Shown: piece by piece, positions 1-11,260 of the stretch
Layout: every line of letters starts with the position of its first letter
How positions within the stretch are numbered: position 1 is the first letter of the stretch
Source: Prorocentrum cordatum
Taxonomy: Eukaryota > Sar > Dinophyceae > Prorocentrales > Prorocentraceae
NCBI GenBank assembly: GCA_963575745.1
Contig: CAUYUJ010019260.1
Span: 131,521 to 183,521 of the forward strand
Direction of reading: 5' to 3'
Length of the DNA stretch: 52,001 nucleotides
Translations under genes and position numbers: made by a program
Notes under the pieces: model-generated
Told to the model about the DNA's origin: nothing
The model's database searches: none
The model's input: only the letters and a program-made list of their open reading frames with translations

Positions 1-174
1 GAGGAGGCGGAGGAGGAGGAGGAGGAGCAGGAGGAGGATGGGGAGGAGGGGGTGGAGGAGGAGAGGAGGAAGAGGAGGAGGGGGAGGAGGAGGTTGAGGA
101 GGAGGAGGAGAAGGAGGAGGAAACTGATGATGCTGATGATGAGGAGGAGGAGGAGGATGTGGAGGAGGAGGATC

Positions 175-220
<46 letters not shown>

Positions 221-251
221 GGAGGAGGAGGAGGAGGAGGAGGAGGAGGAG
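1..251. repeat. Compound GGA / GAT / GGA microsatellite
   Basis: Purine-rich GGA repeats surround a pure GAT block (about 174-217), followed again by GGA (218-251). Open frames here encode only poly-R, poly-M or poly-E and are repeat shadows. If the uS7 gene extends upstream of the window, this is intron sequence in front of the exon at 1751. Confidence 0.9.
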
Positions 252-1247
252 GAATACTCATACTACTAATGTGCGAATATGACCAGTAATACTAGTAAGT
301 AAGAATAATAATACTACGTAGACGAAGAATCGTACTACGATTAATCATCATACTACGCTAATTACAAATACTAAGACGAATCATAAGGAACATCCGAACA
401 CTACGAATATTCAGAATACTAAAAGGAATAATATTCATACTTTGAATATTGCGAATACGAAGAAGACACATGCTAGTATTAAGACTAATCATACTCATCA
501 TAATAATACTTAGAGTCATGCGTAACATAATAATTCGGAGACTACCAACAATAATAATACGAATGCTACGAATAATCTTGAAACTAACAATGCTAATAAT
601 ACGAATAACAATACTAGTAATACTCATACGAACACTATCGATAATACGAATAATGATATTCATAATGCCAGCTAGCACTAATGGTAATACTAAGACGCAG
701 AATACTGACACTATTCAGAAGAAGAAGCACACGTAACTAATAATAATAGCAATCATAATGCCATCAATATTATTATTCAACATAAAAATAATAGTACTAC
801 TAACAATACTACTAATAATAAGAGTACGAGTACTATTATTCTTAATACGAATAACCATGATAAGACAGTAGTACTAAGAATATTACAAGTCATAAGACTA
901 TTAAGGCCACTAACAGTAAGAATAAGACGACGAATCATAATACACAAAGTAATAATAACACTAATAATAGTAATAATAATACTGATACTGATAATCATAA
1001 TCATAATAATTCACACACCAATATTACTAATAATACTACTACTACTGGTAATACGAATACTAACAACAATGATACTTCGAATGAAAATAATACCAATAAT
1101 GATACTAATACTAATGACAATACTACTAATACTCATACTAATAATACACATACTACTACCACTATTAATACTAAAACTTATAGTAATATTTCATTATATG
1201 AATAATAATAATAATAATTCTAATAATGCTAGTACCAATAATAATAG

Positions 1248-1307
<60 letters not shown>

Positions 1308-1308
1308 A

Positions 1309-1357
<49 letters not shown>

Positions 1358-1497
1358 TTACTAATTATAATAACATTAACAATAATATGAGTAAGAAAAC
1401 TACGAATAATAAGACTGAGCATAATAATCATAATACTAAGAATAATCGTACTACTAATAATCGTATTAATACTACTAATAATATTATTAAGAATAAG
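252..1497. repeat. Degenerate AT-rich triplet tract (ACT/AAT/ACG)
   Basis: About 1.2 kb made almost wholly of triplets drawn from ACT, AAT, ACG and ATA, with a purer ACT array at about 1247-1355. It is a decayed triplet satellite. No frame shows a protein-like composition, and no gene is seen. Confidence 0.85.
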
Positions 1498-1716
1498 AGG
1501 AGGCGGAGAAGGAGGAGGAGGAGGAGGAGGAGGAGGAGGTGGAAGCGGAGGCGGAGGCGGAGGCGGCGGAGGAGGAGGAGGAGGAGGAGGAGGAGGAGGA
1601 GGAGGAGAGGGGAGGGGAGGGGAGGGGAGGGGAGTGGAGTGGAGTGGAGTGGAGTGGAGTGGAGTGGGAGGAGGGGGAAGGTGGAGGAGGAGGAGGAGGA
1701 GGAGGAGGAAGAAGTT
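1498..1716. repeat. GGA microsatellite with a GGAGT pentamer block
   Basis: GGA and GCGGA repeats, then GGGGA, then a GGAGT pentamer array (about 1630-1668), then GGA again. It ends about 35 bases before the splice acceptor of the uS7 exon. The polypurine strand is the coding strand, so the usual polypyrimidine tract before a splice acceptor is missing. Confidence 0.85.
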
Positions 1717-1750
1717 GGATGAGGAAGATGACCTCCCCTCCCGCCGCGAG

Positions 1751-1828
1751 GACTCCACCCGCGTCGGCTCCGCCGGCGTCGTCCGGCGCCAAGCCGTGGA
1801 CGTGTCCCCACTGCGCCGCGTCAACCAG
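1751..1828 (+). CDS. RPS5: Ribosomal protein uS7 (RPS5), internal exon
   Basis: Cytosolic small-subunit ribosomal protein uS7 (eukaryotic S5), which binds the 3' major domain of 18S rRNA in the 40S head. The exon is 26 codons and phase 0 at both ends. It reads [26 protein letters not shown], the near-invariant segment of the family. It is preceded by CGCGAG (acceptor AG, then G) and followed by GCCCCG, giving CAG|GC, the GC donor common in dinoflagellates. The protein continues without loss at 22212 (Ala-Ile-Tyr-Leu), 20.4 kb downstream. Earlier exons lie upstream of the window. No stop or frameshift is seen. Exon limits come from protein continuity and the AG|G rule; a transcript would settle them. 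Confidence 0.93.
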
Positions 1829-2042
1829 GCCCCGGTGCGCCCCGCGCGAGCCTGGGCGCCACCTCGAGGAGGGGCGAGGAGGGAGGACTCCACCTCCCTC
1901 CTCCTCCTCCTCCTCCTCCCTCCTCGCCCTCCTCCTCCTCCTCCTCGCCCTCAGCCCCAAGACAGCCCAAGAAAGACCCGAGAGCCTGGAAGCCTCCGCC
2001 CTGGCCGCCCTGGACGCCGCCGCTCCCAGGCGGATAGCGGCC

Positions 2043-3548
2043 CCCCTGCACGCTGACGACCCGGCCCTGCAGGCATCTTATTGGGGAGGGGCGGCTCCAT
2101 CTCTCCAGCTACTTGCCGAGTGGGCATATCGGTGGAAGGCGTCCCCGCACACCAAGCTTCCAAGCACGCCGCTGTTGTGCACGGGTCCCTGGCAGCGCGG
2201 GCGGCTGCTGCCAACGCCCCCCCTCTCCAGCTGCCGCTGCGCGGCCTCCCGCCGGTACAGGTGGACCTCGCCACCAAGCACAGGTGGCTTGGTCTACAGT
2301 GGCCTGGGGACCTGAGCCTGCTTGGGGCGCTAGAGGTGCGGCTCGCCGTGGCCTCATCGCAGTGCGCGTCCCTGGCGGGGCACGTGGCGGCAGGAGCGCT
2401 CTCGCTGGCTGCGGCGGCGCTCATTTTCGACATGGAGATTGACGCCTCACTGCGCTTCGGGCGCTGGCTCCTGGCCACAGCAGAGGGAGCCCTCGAGCGC
2501 CTGGACTCTGCTTATGAAGGGTGGGCCAGGGCGCTCCTGGGGAGCCATCCCTGGCGCAACGGTGCTGCAGCAGTCTCGGAGCTTGGCTGGTCGCTCTCTG
2601 GAGTTGCACGGGCCATCGTGGACATCGCCTCCCGGCGAGTAGGCCTGTGGCTCCTTCCGGATGGGGATCTTTACAAAGGAGCGTTTGTGCACGGCCATGT
2701 ATCTCCAGGGCGCACCTGGGCGGCTGCCTCGCTAGCCCTGTTGGACCAGTGGGACCTACCAGACTGGCCAGCTCGGGTGGGCGCCTCAAGGGGGGAGGTT
2801 GCCTTGCCTGTGTACAAGGCGTTCGTCCGGGACACTCCAGACAAGGAGCAACGCAGCCCTTCGCCAACGGCTGCAGGTGCGGGTCCGAGTGCCCGACCCG
2901 CTCTCGCTTGGCCCAGTGCCCAGGAAGGACCTCTCCACAGCGCTCTCCCTGCGCCTGCCCGTCGCGGCCCTCTTCGGCCAGCGCTCCCTCAGTCGGCTAC
3001 GATGCCAGCTCCTTGTCCTCAGGCACTTATCTGGTGTTTGGTCGGGAGCTCGCCGGCAAGTCTGCGTGTGCTGTCAAGGGGAAGTTCTCAGCCCCACCCT
3101 GCATGTCCTGGGTAGCTGCAACTACACAGGCGCGGCGCGAGCGGCCTTCTGGACAGCGCGCGTCTCCCCGCCCCCAACATCGAGGGTGGCAGCGGCCAGC
3201 ACGATCCTCTCGGTCTGTCCAGGGGAGGCCGGCTTCCAGGAAGTAGCCGCTCTTGCCAGAGACATCGACCTTGTGGTGTCGAAGTTCTGGGGCCCAGCGG
3301 CGGACCAAAAGCGCGCGCCCTGCAATGCACCTGCGCCCTGCAATGGCAGGGCCTTGGTAGTAAGGTCATGCAAGAGCTCCAACCTCAGAGGGCACTCCTG
3401 GCCCTCTGCGATTGGCCCGTTCCCGTTTTTAGCGGCTCGGTTTCGGCCCGGCCTGTGGCGACCGGAGGACGGGGCGGAGCTGGGCGGAGCAGAGGAGGAC
3501 ATTCCTCTCCATTCATTCCCCCCTCCCCAGTGCCAAGGCGGACCCTAG
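2043..3548 (+). pseudogene. LINE-type ORF2, C-terminal end, frameshifted
   Basis: The first part (2081 to about 2835) contains a stretch typical of the region after the RT domain in dinoflagellate LINEs: a helix with A-E-G-A-L-E-R-L-D-S-A-Y-E-G-W-A-R-A-L-L-G, then S-E-L-G-W, then R-V-G-L-W-L-L-P. At about 2830-2840 the reading moves one frame and continues to about 3548. That part has a C-V-C-C...L-H-V-L-G-S-C spacing like the C-terminal zinc-binding Cys/His motif of non-LTR ORF2 proteins. Endonuclease and RT are absent, which fits 5' truncation. The piece starts about 200 bp inside the uS7 intron. It belongs to a different LINE family from the element at 14.4-19.6 kb. Family assignment is by recognition only. 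Confidence 0.6.
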
Positions 3549-3657
3549 CTTGGTCGCCGTGGGGTCGCGCACGACCACCTGCCCCCGGGTACCTGGCGCC
3601 CCCCACGGAAAGGTGGCTACGCATGAAGCCACTGCACCCTCCACTGGAGGACAATCC

Positions 3658-4131
<474 letters not shown>

Positions 4132-5389
4132 TCCCTCCTCCTCCGTCCATTGTCCCTCTCCAGTATGGCCCCTTTGGAGGAGGCGGCTGTCCCAGCGCGT
4201 GCACGTCCGCCTGCAGGGGGCGCCTGTAGAGCGCCCTTCTTGCGTCTTTGTGGCATGCCACCCCGCGCAAGCCTGACTCAATAAACAAATTGTCCTTCCC
4301 GAGGAGGGCGAGGAGGGAGGTGGGCGAGGAGGGAGGGGGAGGAGGAGGAGGAGGAGGAGGGGGGCGAGGAGACTGGAGCAGGCCGCGGTACGTTCGCGCC
4401 GCGTCGGTGTGGGGGCGACCCGTCCGCAGAGTTGAACGATTTCTGCGGTGTCAGAAACCGACGCCGAGACTATCGCGACGTGAACCGGCCGTAGGCACGA
4501 TCGCGACACAGCTGACATCCTGCACCCCATCCCTTCACACTGCGCCGAGTCGTCGTGTTCCCGCCGACGGGGGCGTCGTGGAGGTCGTTAAACCCCCTAA
4601 AACGACCCAATCGTGCGGTGCGCAATCACAGATGGGTGCTGGTTGTCGGTCGGACCCAGTTATATTTGTAGTACATAGGTGTGGGCGCTTTCAGCGGGGG
4701 GACGCGACACTGAAACAAGTTGCAGTATAGGCACCGCAGTGGGCATGGTCTGGCCACGCCGCTGGGATAACGCCATATTAGAAGATGCTTGTACCACATG
4801 TCCCAGTCGGATGTTTAGCTCCAAGGGGGGCACATAGTACCACTTTGTCCTTCTGCGCCCCAGGCTGGGAGGAGGAGGAGGAGGAGGAGGAGGAGGAGGA
4901 GGAGGAGGAGGAGGAGGAGGAGGAGGAAGAGGAAGAGGGCCCACCCCCCGCTCCCGCGCCTGAGGCCGCCCCCCCCGCCCACGCGTCTCGGCCGGCCCTC
5001 TCCGCCTTCAGGGCCCCCGCCTCGCCCCGGCCCTCCTCGTGGTCTTTCTCGGCCCCTGCCGCCGCGCTGCGGCTTATTGCGGGGGAGCCAGGGCCGGGTC
5101 CAGACGTCAGCCATCCGCTCCCTGGCTGGATGCATCATTTCCTGCTTTTGTGTTTTTGCCCGGTCGACTGGGGCAAGGTGCAGTGGAAATTAAGCGTTGA
5201 GCGGACCCCCGTGGAAAAAGAAGCCAAACGATAGCCCGTTCTTGTGTGATATTAGATGCAAGGGCTCTGCCATGAAGGAGCCCGCAAGGCTTGTCGCTAG
5301 AAATACTGGGCGATGTCTTCAACATGTGTCCGTTTTGTGATAGTTGCGCCATGATTCCTCTCGCTTCGCGGGGTGCACGTCCAGAGCAT
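4132..5389. other. Gene-free stretch with two GGA blocks
   Basis: GGA-rich blocks lie at about 4300-4372 and 4866-4930. Between and after them the sequence has mixed composition, frequent stops in all frames and no recognisable domain. I see no gene in it. Confidence 0.6.
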
Positions 5390-5925
5390 GTCTAATCGGC
5401 CTCCTGGGGACCTCTTTTGGAACCTCTTGGAGGCCGCTTGGGGGCTCATGGGGGGTCCTTGTTGGGGCCTTTTCAAGGCTTCTTGGGGCCTCTTGGGGGC
5501 CTATTGGGCCGTCTTGGGGCGCTCCTGCGCCGACTGGCCTCTCCGGAAACCGTTTTGGAGTTCTCTCTGGGCTGCCTTGGGGCTTTATTTGGGTCCTCTT
5601 GGGCCGTTTTGGGGGCCTCTTGGACCGTCTATGGGGCCTCTTTGGGCTCTATAGGGGTTCTCGTGTGCCGTCTTGGGGCCCCCCCTATTCGGGGCCTCTG
5701 GGGCCGTCTTGGGGTCATCTTGGAGGCTGCTTGGCCGTCATGGGCCCCCGAGAGTCGAAAAGGGCGAGAACGCTAGATTCCTTCAAAATCCTATGGGAAA
5801 TCAATGGTTTTGGCCTCTGGAGGTGCTGTTGGGGGGGCCCCATTGGGGCCCTCTGGGGCCGTCTTGGAGGCCTTTGTGGCCCTCTTGGGCCGTCTTGGTA
5901 TTCAAGAGGAGGTTGGAGCAAAGGC
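5390..5925 (+). repeat. Degenerate CTTGGGGCC-type minisatellite (LGxSWG coding)
   Basis: A run of diverged units close to CTTGGGGCC / CTCTTGGGG. In all three forward frames it translates to repeats such as L-G-P-S-W-G and L-G-A-S-W-G. Open frames reach 196 codons (5344-5934). Open reading in all three frames at once is a property of the repeat, not evidence for a gene. It lies inside the uS7 intron. Confidence 0.75.
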
Positions 5926-6029
5926 GAGAGATAGCGAGCGTTTGTCCACGGCCGTTTGTGCTCAAACGGCTGGCCGCCAAGATATGACTGTGCCTCATCG
6001 CGAGGCACACTACTTGCCATTGAGACCGA

Positions 6030-8345
6030 AATCATCTTCGCTTGACATGGCCCGTCGCTCCCGCGACGATCTCCTACTTCTGGGACTTTCGTTACTACGG
6101 TACAACAGAGTTGGATATGGGATTCGCCTTAGGCGAAGCATATGGTTGGGTCTCCCACCCCCCTTCAAACTTGGTAGCGGAGCTGGCCTGTGGTGGTCAG
6201 CTCTAGCTCTACTCCTCACCATCCACGGCACTGGTGGACTACTGACATGGTGGAACATCAGGGTGCAGTGGGTCTGCGCGGAGGAATGTACATATCTACG
6301 CACAACCGCAATGGCACTGTCAGTGCTACCTCCGTTCGCGCGGAGGCCTCTTGCATGAGTCCGACTTCTCTGCGCTATTGCACTCTTGAAGTCCACCTCC
6401 TACTCCACGTGGGCAGTTTTTTTTTTGAAGACACTATGCATGGCAACATGCGACACGATGCTGTGCCGCCTCCACCCCCACTCAGGCTAACGACGACGTC
6501 ACATCATAACCCACAGCCACCAACATCCGACCACAACCTAAGAGACCAGTGGATTGGTATTGCCGTATTTGGCCTCCTATGGGTCGCTATCGGATGTGCT
6601 GTTGGGCACGTGCAGCGTGGCGGAGACGACGCGCGTATTGCCGGCCCCCACTGGGACACTGCTGGTACTGTACATTTCCGCGAATTCGTTCGCGAGGTAC
6701 GCGCCGGGATCAACGTGACCACAGGCGCCATGGCCCCCTCCGACAGGCCGCGGCACTACAGCGCGGTCTGGGAGGCCTCGCAAGGACCATAGCCATGGGA
6801 GTACCCCCCGCAGTCATTAACTTTGGCGTGAATATTGGTGGTCGCCACACCGATGGTGTCACTTACATCGTGTTCCTCGTCAGCACGAAGTTTGAGGAGG
6901 AACGCCAACTTAACACGGGAACGGATCTCATCGATTTTCGCGTCCATGCGGAAGAGCGGATCGACCAGACGTTAGCTTGCTTGGAGATTGCGCGCTTTCA
7001 GGCCGAGACCGCAGGCTTGAACATTTCCAACTTCCAGATCCTAGCAGTTATCTTGTTCAGAGCTCCGGGTGTTGGTAGATCGCGTGCGCAGCAAGTACTA
7101 CAACCACCAAAGCACTAAATGCCAAGGACCCAGCAACAGTTTGTTTCTGTGCTAGAGCGCATGAGGTCTTATGTCCACATTGCCGAACACCCCCCCGGCA
7201 ACGTTGGTGGTGTATTTAGCCGCGGCCATCGTGCCGAGGCCTTTCGTGCCGACGCTAACGCAGGGCAACCTGCTAACAGCGTCTGGGCCGATGATCCACG
7301 ACCAACTGAGGCCACCACCTTACTGCGCCGACAGGGTGGCCAGCCGACGGGGTCGCGAGACTCTTGGGTTCGCTGTCAGGGACCGTCGGCAACGGTGGCT
7401 CCTGCTCAAGCCGCTGCCCTTGTAGGCTCTGCGGGGCAGACCGCCGAGTCTGAATTTGACTCCGGTACCGACGCCGACACCGCGTCAGATGAGGGGGCTG
7501 GCGCCCTGGGGTACTCCGACATGCCTGTTTATCTCACCGAAGAGCAACAGGCGCAGTGGTTATTCCTGGGATGCCAGAAGCACAAGCGCCGATGGAGGCG
7601 CTTTATGGAGAAACCAGTTCGTAAGATGCGACGTGCGGTCCGACGGGCGTTTGGGTCGAAGGGTAAGGGTGGGGGCAAAGGTGAAGACTAACGACTGAGA
7701 TTGCATGGCAGAGGTACGTTGGCATTCCCGGCCTCTTTTACGGGACCGCAATGCGAAGGAATCTTCTTGGGGGCAGGCGGAGGCCGCAGGTGCACTTCAG
7801 GGGGGGGTAAGGGACGCCGGGGTAACTCGAAAAATGCCAATGGGAAAACCGTGGACTGTGAGATCTGCCATAGTACGCGACATTTTCGTCGTGGATGCCC
7901 CCGAGGCGTTGGGGGGGGGGCAGGGGTCCGTCAATGCATTTGGCTCAGACCGATTCCGACATTCAGTATGTCGATTGGGAGGCGCTTCTCGCCGAACCCG
8001 AAGACAGCCCCACTGCCGCAGTCCACTTCATGGCCGCGAGGCATCTCAGGACCAGCGCAGCCCTCGAGAGATATGACGATGAGCTCTTCGAGGAGATCTA
8101 CGTTGGCCATGGCGGACTGGCTGGGCAATCCTATCGCGGGGCAACCTGCGCATGTTGAGTTCGTCGAGGATTGCCGCGCGCCCGCCGATTACGATCGTGG
8201 AATGGGGGGGGCACCCGCGGACTCTGATGCGACGATGTCACCCTTTGAGCAGGAGCTCCAACTTATGCCCCTACCGCAGGTCATTGGTAACCCGTACGTA
8301 CGGGGGGCCTTGCGACGACGATGCTCTGTGGGGCAACCCGCGTGA
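6030..8345 (+). pseudogene. Copia-like gag with CCHC zinc knuckle, decayed
   Basis: Coding pieces in three frames follow one another. 6420-6735: a region with a hydrophobic segment (W-I-G-I-A-V-F-G-L-L-W-V-A-I-G), then a gag-like stretch with F-R-E-F and N-V-T-T-G. About 6738-7118: Q-A-A-A-L-Q-R-G-L-G-G-L-A-R, then N-T-G-T-D-L-I-D-F and R-I-D-Q-T-L. After a TAA at 7116-7118 the same frame continues to 7691 (R-T-Q-Q-Q-F) and ends in a basic K/R/G-rich tail. A zinc knuckle follows at 7857-7898 (CEICHSTRHFRRGC, CX2CX4HX4C), in the same frame but beyond a further stop. A piece in another frame (about 7929-8130) holds A-L-E-R-Y-D-D-E-L-F-E-E-I. The order capsid-like region, basic tail, knuckle is that of LTR-retrotransposon gag. 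No protease, integrase or RT is found downstream. At least one stop and two frame changes mean it is not intact. Confidence 0.65.
7857..7898 (+). other. CCHC zinc-knuckle motif
   Basis: CX2CX4HX4C with all four ligands present, the nucleic-acid-binding motif of retroelement Gag proteins. It follows G/K-rich sequence, as usual in dinoflagellate Copia-like gag. Confidence 0.85.
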
Positions 8346-9190
8346 TGCTGGTGACCTTTCCGAGCGCGTCCACTGTGAACTCGGGCGTGGCGAAGGCTCT
8401 CGCTTCGCGTTCGCAATGCGCGACCGGTCCGCGAGCCGCCCAGTTTGGATGCGAGTGTATCGCACCGATGGCGACGACGACGACTGGGGAGCTGAGAGCC
8501 ATCATCCACGACGTCATGGGCGGAGTCGCTCGCGCAGGCGCTCGCTCGCCCGTCCCAGCGGCGCACGGCGCCCATGAGCGCTTGATCAGAGGGTTCCAAG
8601 AACTCCACCCAGAAGGGGGCGCTCGCGGGGAGACCCGCCTCAGGGCGGCAATCGCCCAGGTGTGCCCGAAGCCCTGCGCCCGCGTCGACTCGTCAGCTGC
8701 GCGGATCATGGGCTGGCCCGCCAATGTGTCTCAGCAGCGGACGTGCGGTGCTGGCTTGACCGAGGCTTCGCTGAGCGCGACATCCGCCACTGGTATTCGC
8801 TCCGCCAGGTGACGCGGGATGATTGTGGCACGCCCGTGCCAAGAAAGGTTATGGTACCAAGTCGGCCCGCGCGCTTCAGATGCATGACGCAGAAAGGACC
8901 ATCATCGTGGATCGAGAAGAGCACCGAGGACAGGTCATGGCTGCGAGCGCTTCGCGGACCATCGACCATAATGTCCGATGGGGCGCCCTTCAAGGAGCCC
9001 TGACCTTGAGGGGGCTCCGGGGGTCTGGCCCCATGGGGATGGTCTGGGGCGCAGGGCAGATTCGACTTGCAATTATCGGGAAGTGTTTTTGACCAAAGAA
9101 GATTACCAGCCGCTCACAAACAAATGAGGTAAAACGCGTTGAACAACAGTGGGAGAATCTCGATGAAGATCACCGCCTCAAGCGATGCAA
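8346..9190 (+). other. Coding-like remnants, no recognised domain
   Basis: Short stretches with protein-like composition occur in alternating frames. Examples are an acidic piece with R-V-Y-R-T-D-G-D-D-D-D-W near 8450-8495 and A-D-V-R-C-W-L-D-R-G-F-A-E-R-D near 8735-8780. No frame stays open and no family is recognised. They may be the worn link between the gag-like region and the Tpt1-like gene, or unlabelled exons. Confidence 0.3.
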
Positions 9191-9598
9191 TCGAGGATGC
9201 CATGAAGTCATGCCCGCGGCGTCATCTGCGGGGCAACCTCTCGCGAATGTGCTGGGGAATCCAAGGTCGCCAAAGACGATGGCAATCCTGTCCTTGCTCA
9301 GGCAGTTCATCCTGCTGATCCTGCCTCTGATTCGGAGTGTACCTACGAGACTTCAAGCGGCGAGCTAACGGATGCAGCAATAGACAGCTCTGCCAAGATA
9401 ACAGAGGACATGGATCTCTCACCAGGTGCGACAATTACATGCAAGTGCAGAAGACTCGGGTGGCTATCCAGCGTTGTAATCAACAAAGTGGACGCTGGAC
9501 GATATGATTTGGATTGGAAAAGCGGGGCCGATGTAGAGAACGTGGCACTCTGCAGGCCAAAATACCATATTCCGCGAGACAGGCCATCATCCCATGGT

Positions 9599-9639
9599 GC
9601 GGGGGAACCTGCCGCGCCCCCCAGTGCGGGGGCACCTGC
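9599..9639 (+). repeat. Double hairpin (loops GGAA and GGCA)
   Basis: GCGGG-GGAA-CCTGC at 9599-9612 and GCGGG-GGCA-CCTGC at 9626-9639, separated by 13 nt. They lie in the linker after the Tudor-like region of the Tpt1-like gene and are read in frame. Confidence 0.75.
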
Positions 9640-10159
9640 TGAGAGGCCGACCGAGACCCTGGAGCGCCCGAAGAAAAAGAAGCCTGGCGAGAAGGAAGTT
9701 GATCTGTCTCGATCGTCAGGCCCCTCAAAGTCAAAGTCGCCAGCTCCAGTGCCACCCAGGCAGAAAGGACCGGCTCAGCAGAGGCCGGCCCTGGAAGTAA
9801 TGAATCACATGAGCCGCGGGGGCGCCGGCCCGCAGACGGCGTTCCGGGGGGCCAGCAGTGGCGGCCGCGGCATCAGCATTCCAGGGCGGCAGTGCGCCCG
9901 ATCCGAAGGGACCTGTAGCCCTTCGCGGCGCCGCACCTCGCAGGCTCCATGTGGAAGCGGGCTGGGCGCCATCATTAGAAGGCGCATCCAGGACCGTCCT
10001 GCGCAGCCAGATGAAGACGACACATCGCCTCAGACTACATCAGAGGCATCAGGGGCTGCTCCGAATATTGCCGGATGCCAGTGCTCGAATCTCCGCGAAA
10101 AGAAGAAGTCATCTGGGAGTGCAAGCTCATCCGCAGCACCCGCTGCGGCATTGGTTCCC

Positions 10160-10185
10160 GTGGGGGCACCCGCTGGGCAACCTGC
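10160..10185 (+). repeat. Overlapping double hairpin
   Basis: GTGGG-GGCA-CCCGC (10160-10173) shares its last GC with GCTGG-GCAA-CCTGC (10172-10185; one T-T mismatch). The local frame reads V-G-A-P-A-G-Q-P-A. Confidence 0.75.
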
Positions 10186-11260
10186 TACTATCCCTGAAAT
10201 GGATGAGGGAAGCAGACGCTACTGGGAACCCTGGGCACCCCTCATCAGACGATGGTCGCCCCAGCATGTGGGCCCCATGCTGACGACGGTTCGAGCCGCT
10301 ATACAATCCAATGCAGCATGTAACGCCGCGTACGCTGATGAAGATGCTCTCGAACGCCAGCGTGCCCCGCGCTATTTGCGGACGCAGCCTGCCCTTTGCT
10401 GCAGCTCCGAGGCCGAATGCCCGTCGAGGATTTCCTACAGTGCGGGCGAGGATTCAACGCTACCGAAGGAGAAAGATCAGCGTTACTGGTCGGGGTGGCT
10501 CACCGCAGCCAGTCGGCACAAACCATTTCACATAAACAAGGTTTTGTATCGGTCTACGGACAGTGTCACCTCGTTCTACGAGCTCGACGGCTGGGTAGAC
10601 CTCGCAGACTTGCTGGCAAATTGGCCGCCGAAGAGCCACGAAGACTGGCGCGTTCGTCACCTGGGCGCCATCGACCGAGGCTGGCGCTGGGCCTGCCAAG
10701 CACTGGCCGTGCTTAAAATATGCGAGACGTTCGACAACTCTGGCGTGCAGAAGGTCAAATTGAGCGGGGAAGCCCGCCTGTTGGATTTCCTGCGGCCAAG
10801 CGATGGACGCAGCGGCCCAGACATCATATGTCCAGAATAATTGTGCTCGCGGGTGACAGACCTGACGGAACTGGGAGCACCGCGCTACTGCATGCACGGG
10901 GCCCAATGGGCGAGCATCCCGAACGCATTGCACGTTGGTCCGCCCCGCCGTAGCGTCGACAATCCTAAAGGGGGGGGCAGGCAGATGATTCATGGATGCC
11001 CATGCTTGCCCGGAGATGGGCGGATTCAGTCAGGCTTGCGGATGGATTCCAAAGTTTTGATCTCGGTTGGCCTCGAATCTGCTTCGCGACAACGTCCCGG
11101 TCTGGCGGTCTGCCAACGACGTCACCAGGTCTTCGGGTATCATCGGCTGGGTCCCGCCGAGTCACCTTGTCCAACTTATCGGCATCAAGCCTTGCGCTTC
11201 CCAGTGCAAATGCGACCGAGTTGGGCAGGTATGGGTCAGCGAATTGCAACTTGACGCTCA

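Larger units (their letters stand above)
9191..11260 (+). pseudogene. Tudor-like plus Tpt1/KptA-like RNA 2'-phosphotransferase, decayed
   Basis: The main frame (ATG 9410, open to 10840) starts with a Tudor-like barrel pattern: G-W-L-S-S-V-V, G-R-Y-D-L-D-W, then C-R-P-K. A long linker follows, rich in P/S/G and carrying AGAPA/AGQPA repeats. The last part resembles the winged N-terminal half of Tpt1 (D-G-W-V-D-L-A-D-L-L). G-R-S-G-P-D sits where the family has Q-G-H-S. After a TAA at 10838-10840 the same frame holds P-R-Y-C-M-H-G, M-I-H-G-C-P-C-L-P-G-D and S-K-V-L-I-S-V, matching the NAD-binding half. One frame change near 11060 leads to V-W-R-S-A-N-D-V-T and V-P-P-S-H-L. Tpt1 enzymes remove the 2'-phosphate left by tRNA splicing, using NAD. 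With a stop, a frameshift and a changed QGHS this copy should be inactive. Family call is from motif order, not a search. Confidence 0.6.

Noticed and set aside
7935-7950. Second spliced-leader relic (CATTTGGCTCAG)
   Set aside because: Only 12 bases resemble the leader, and they are part of the coding frame H-L-A-Q-T of the gag-like gene.
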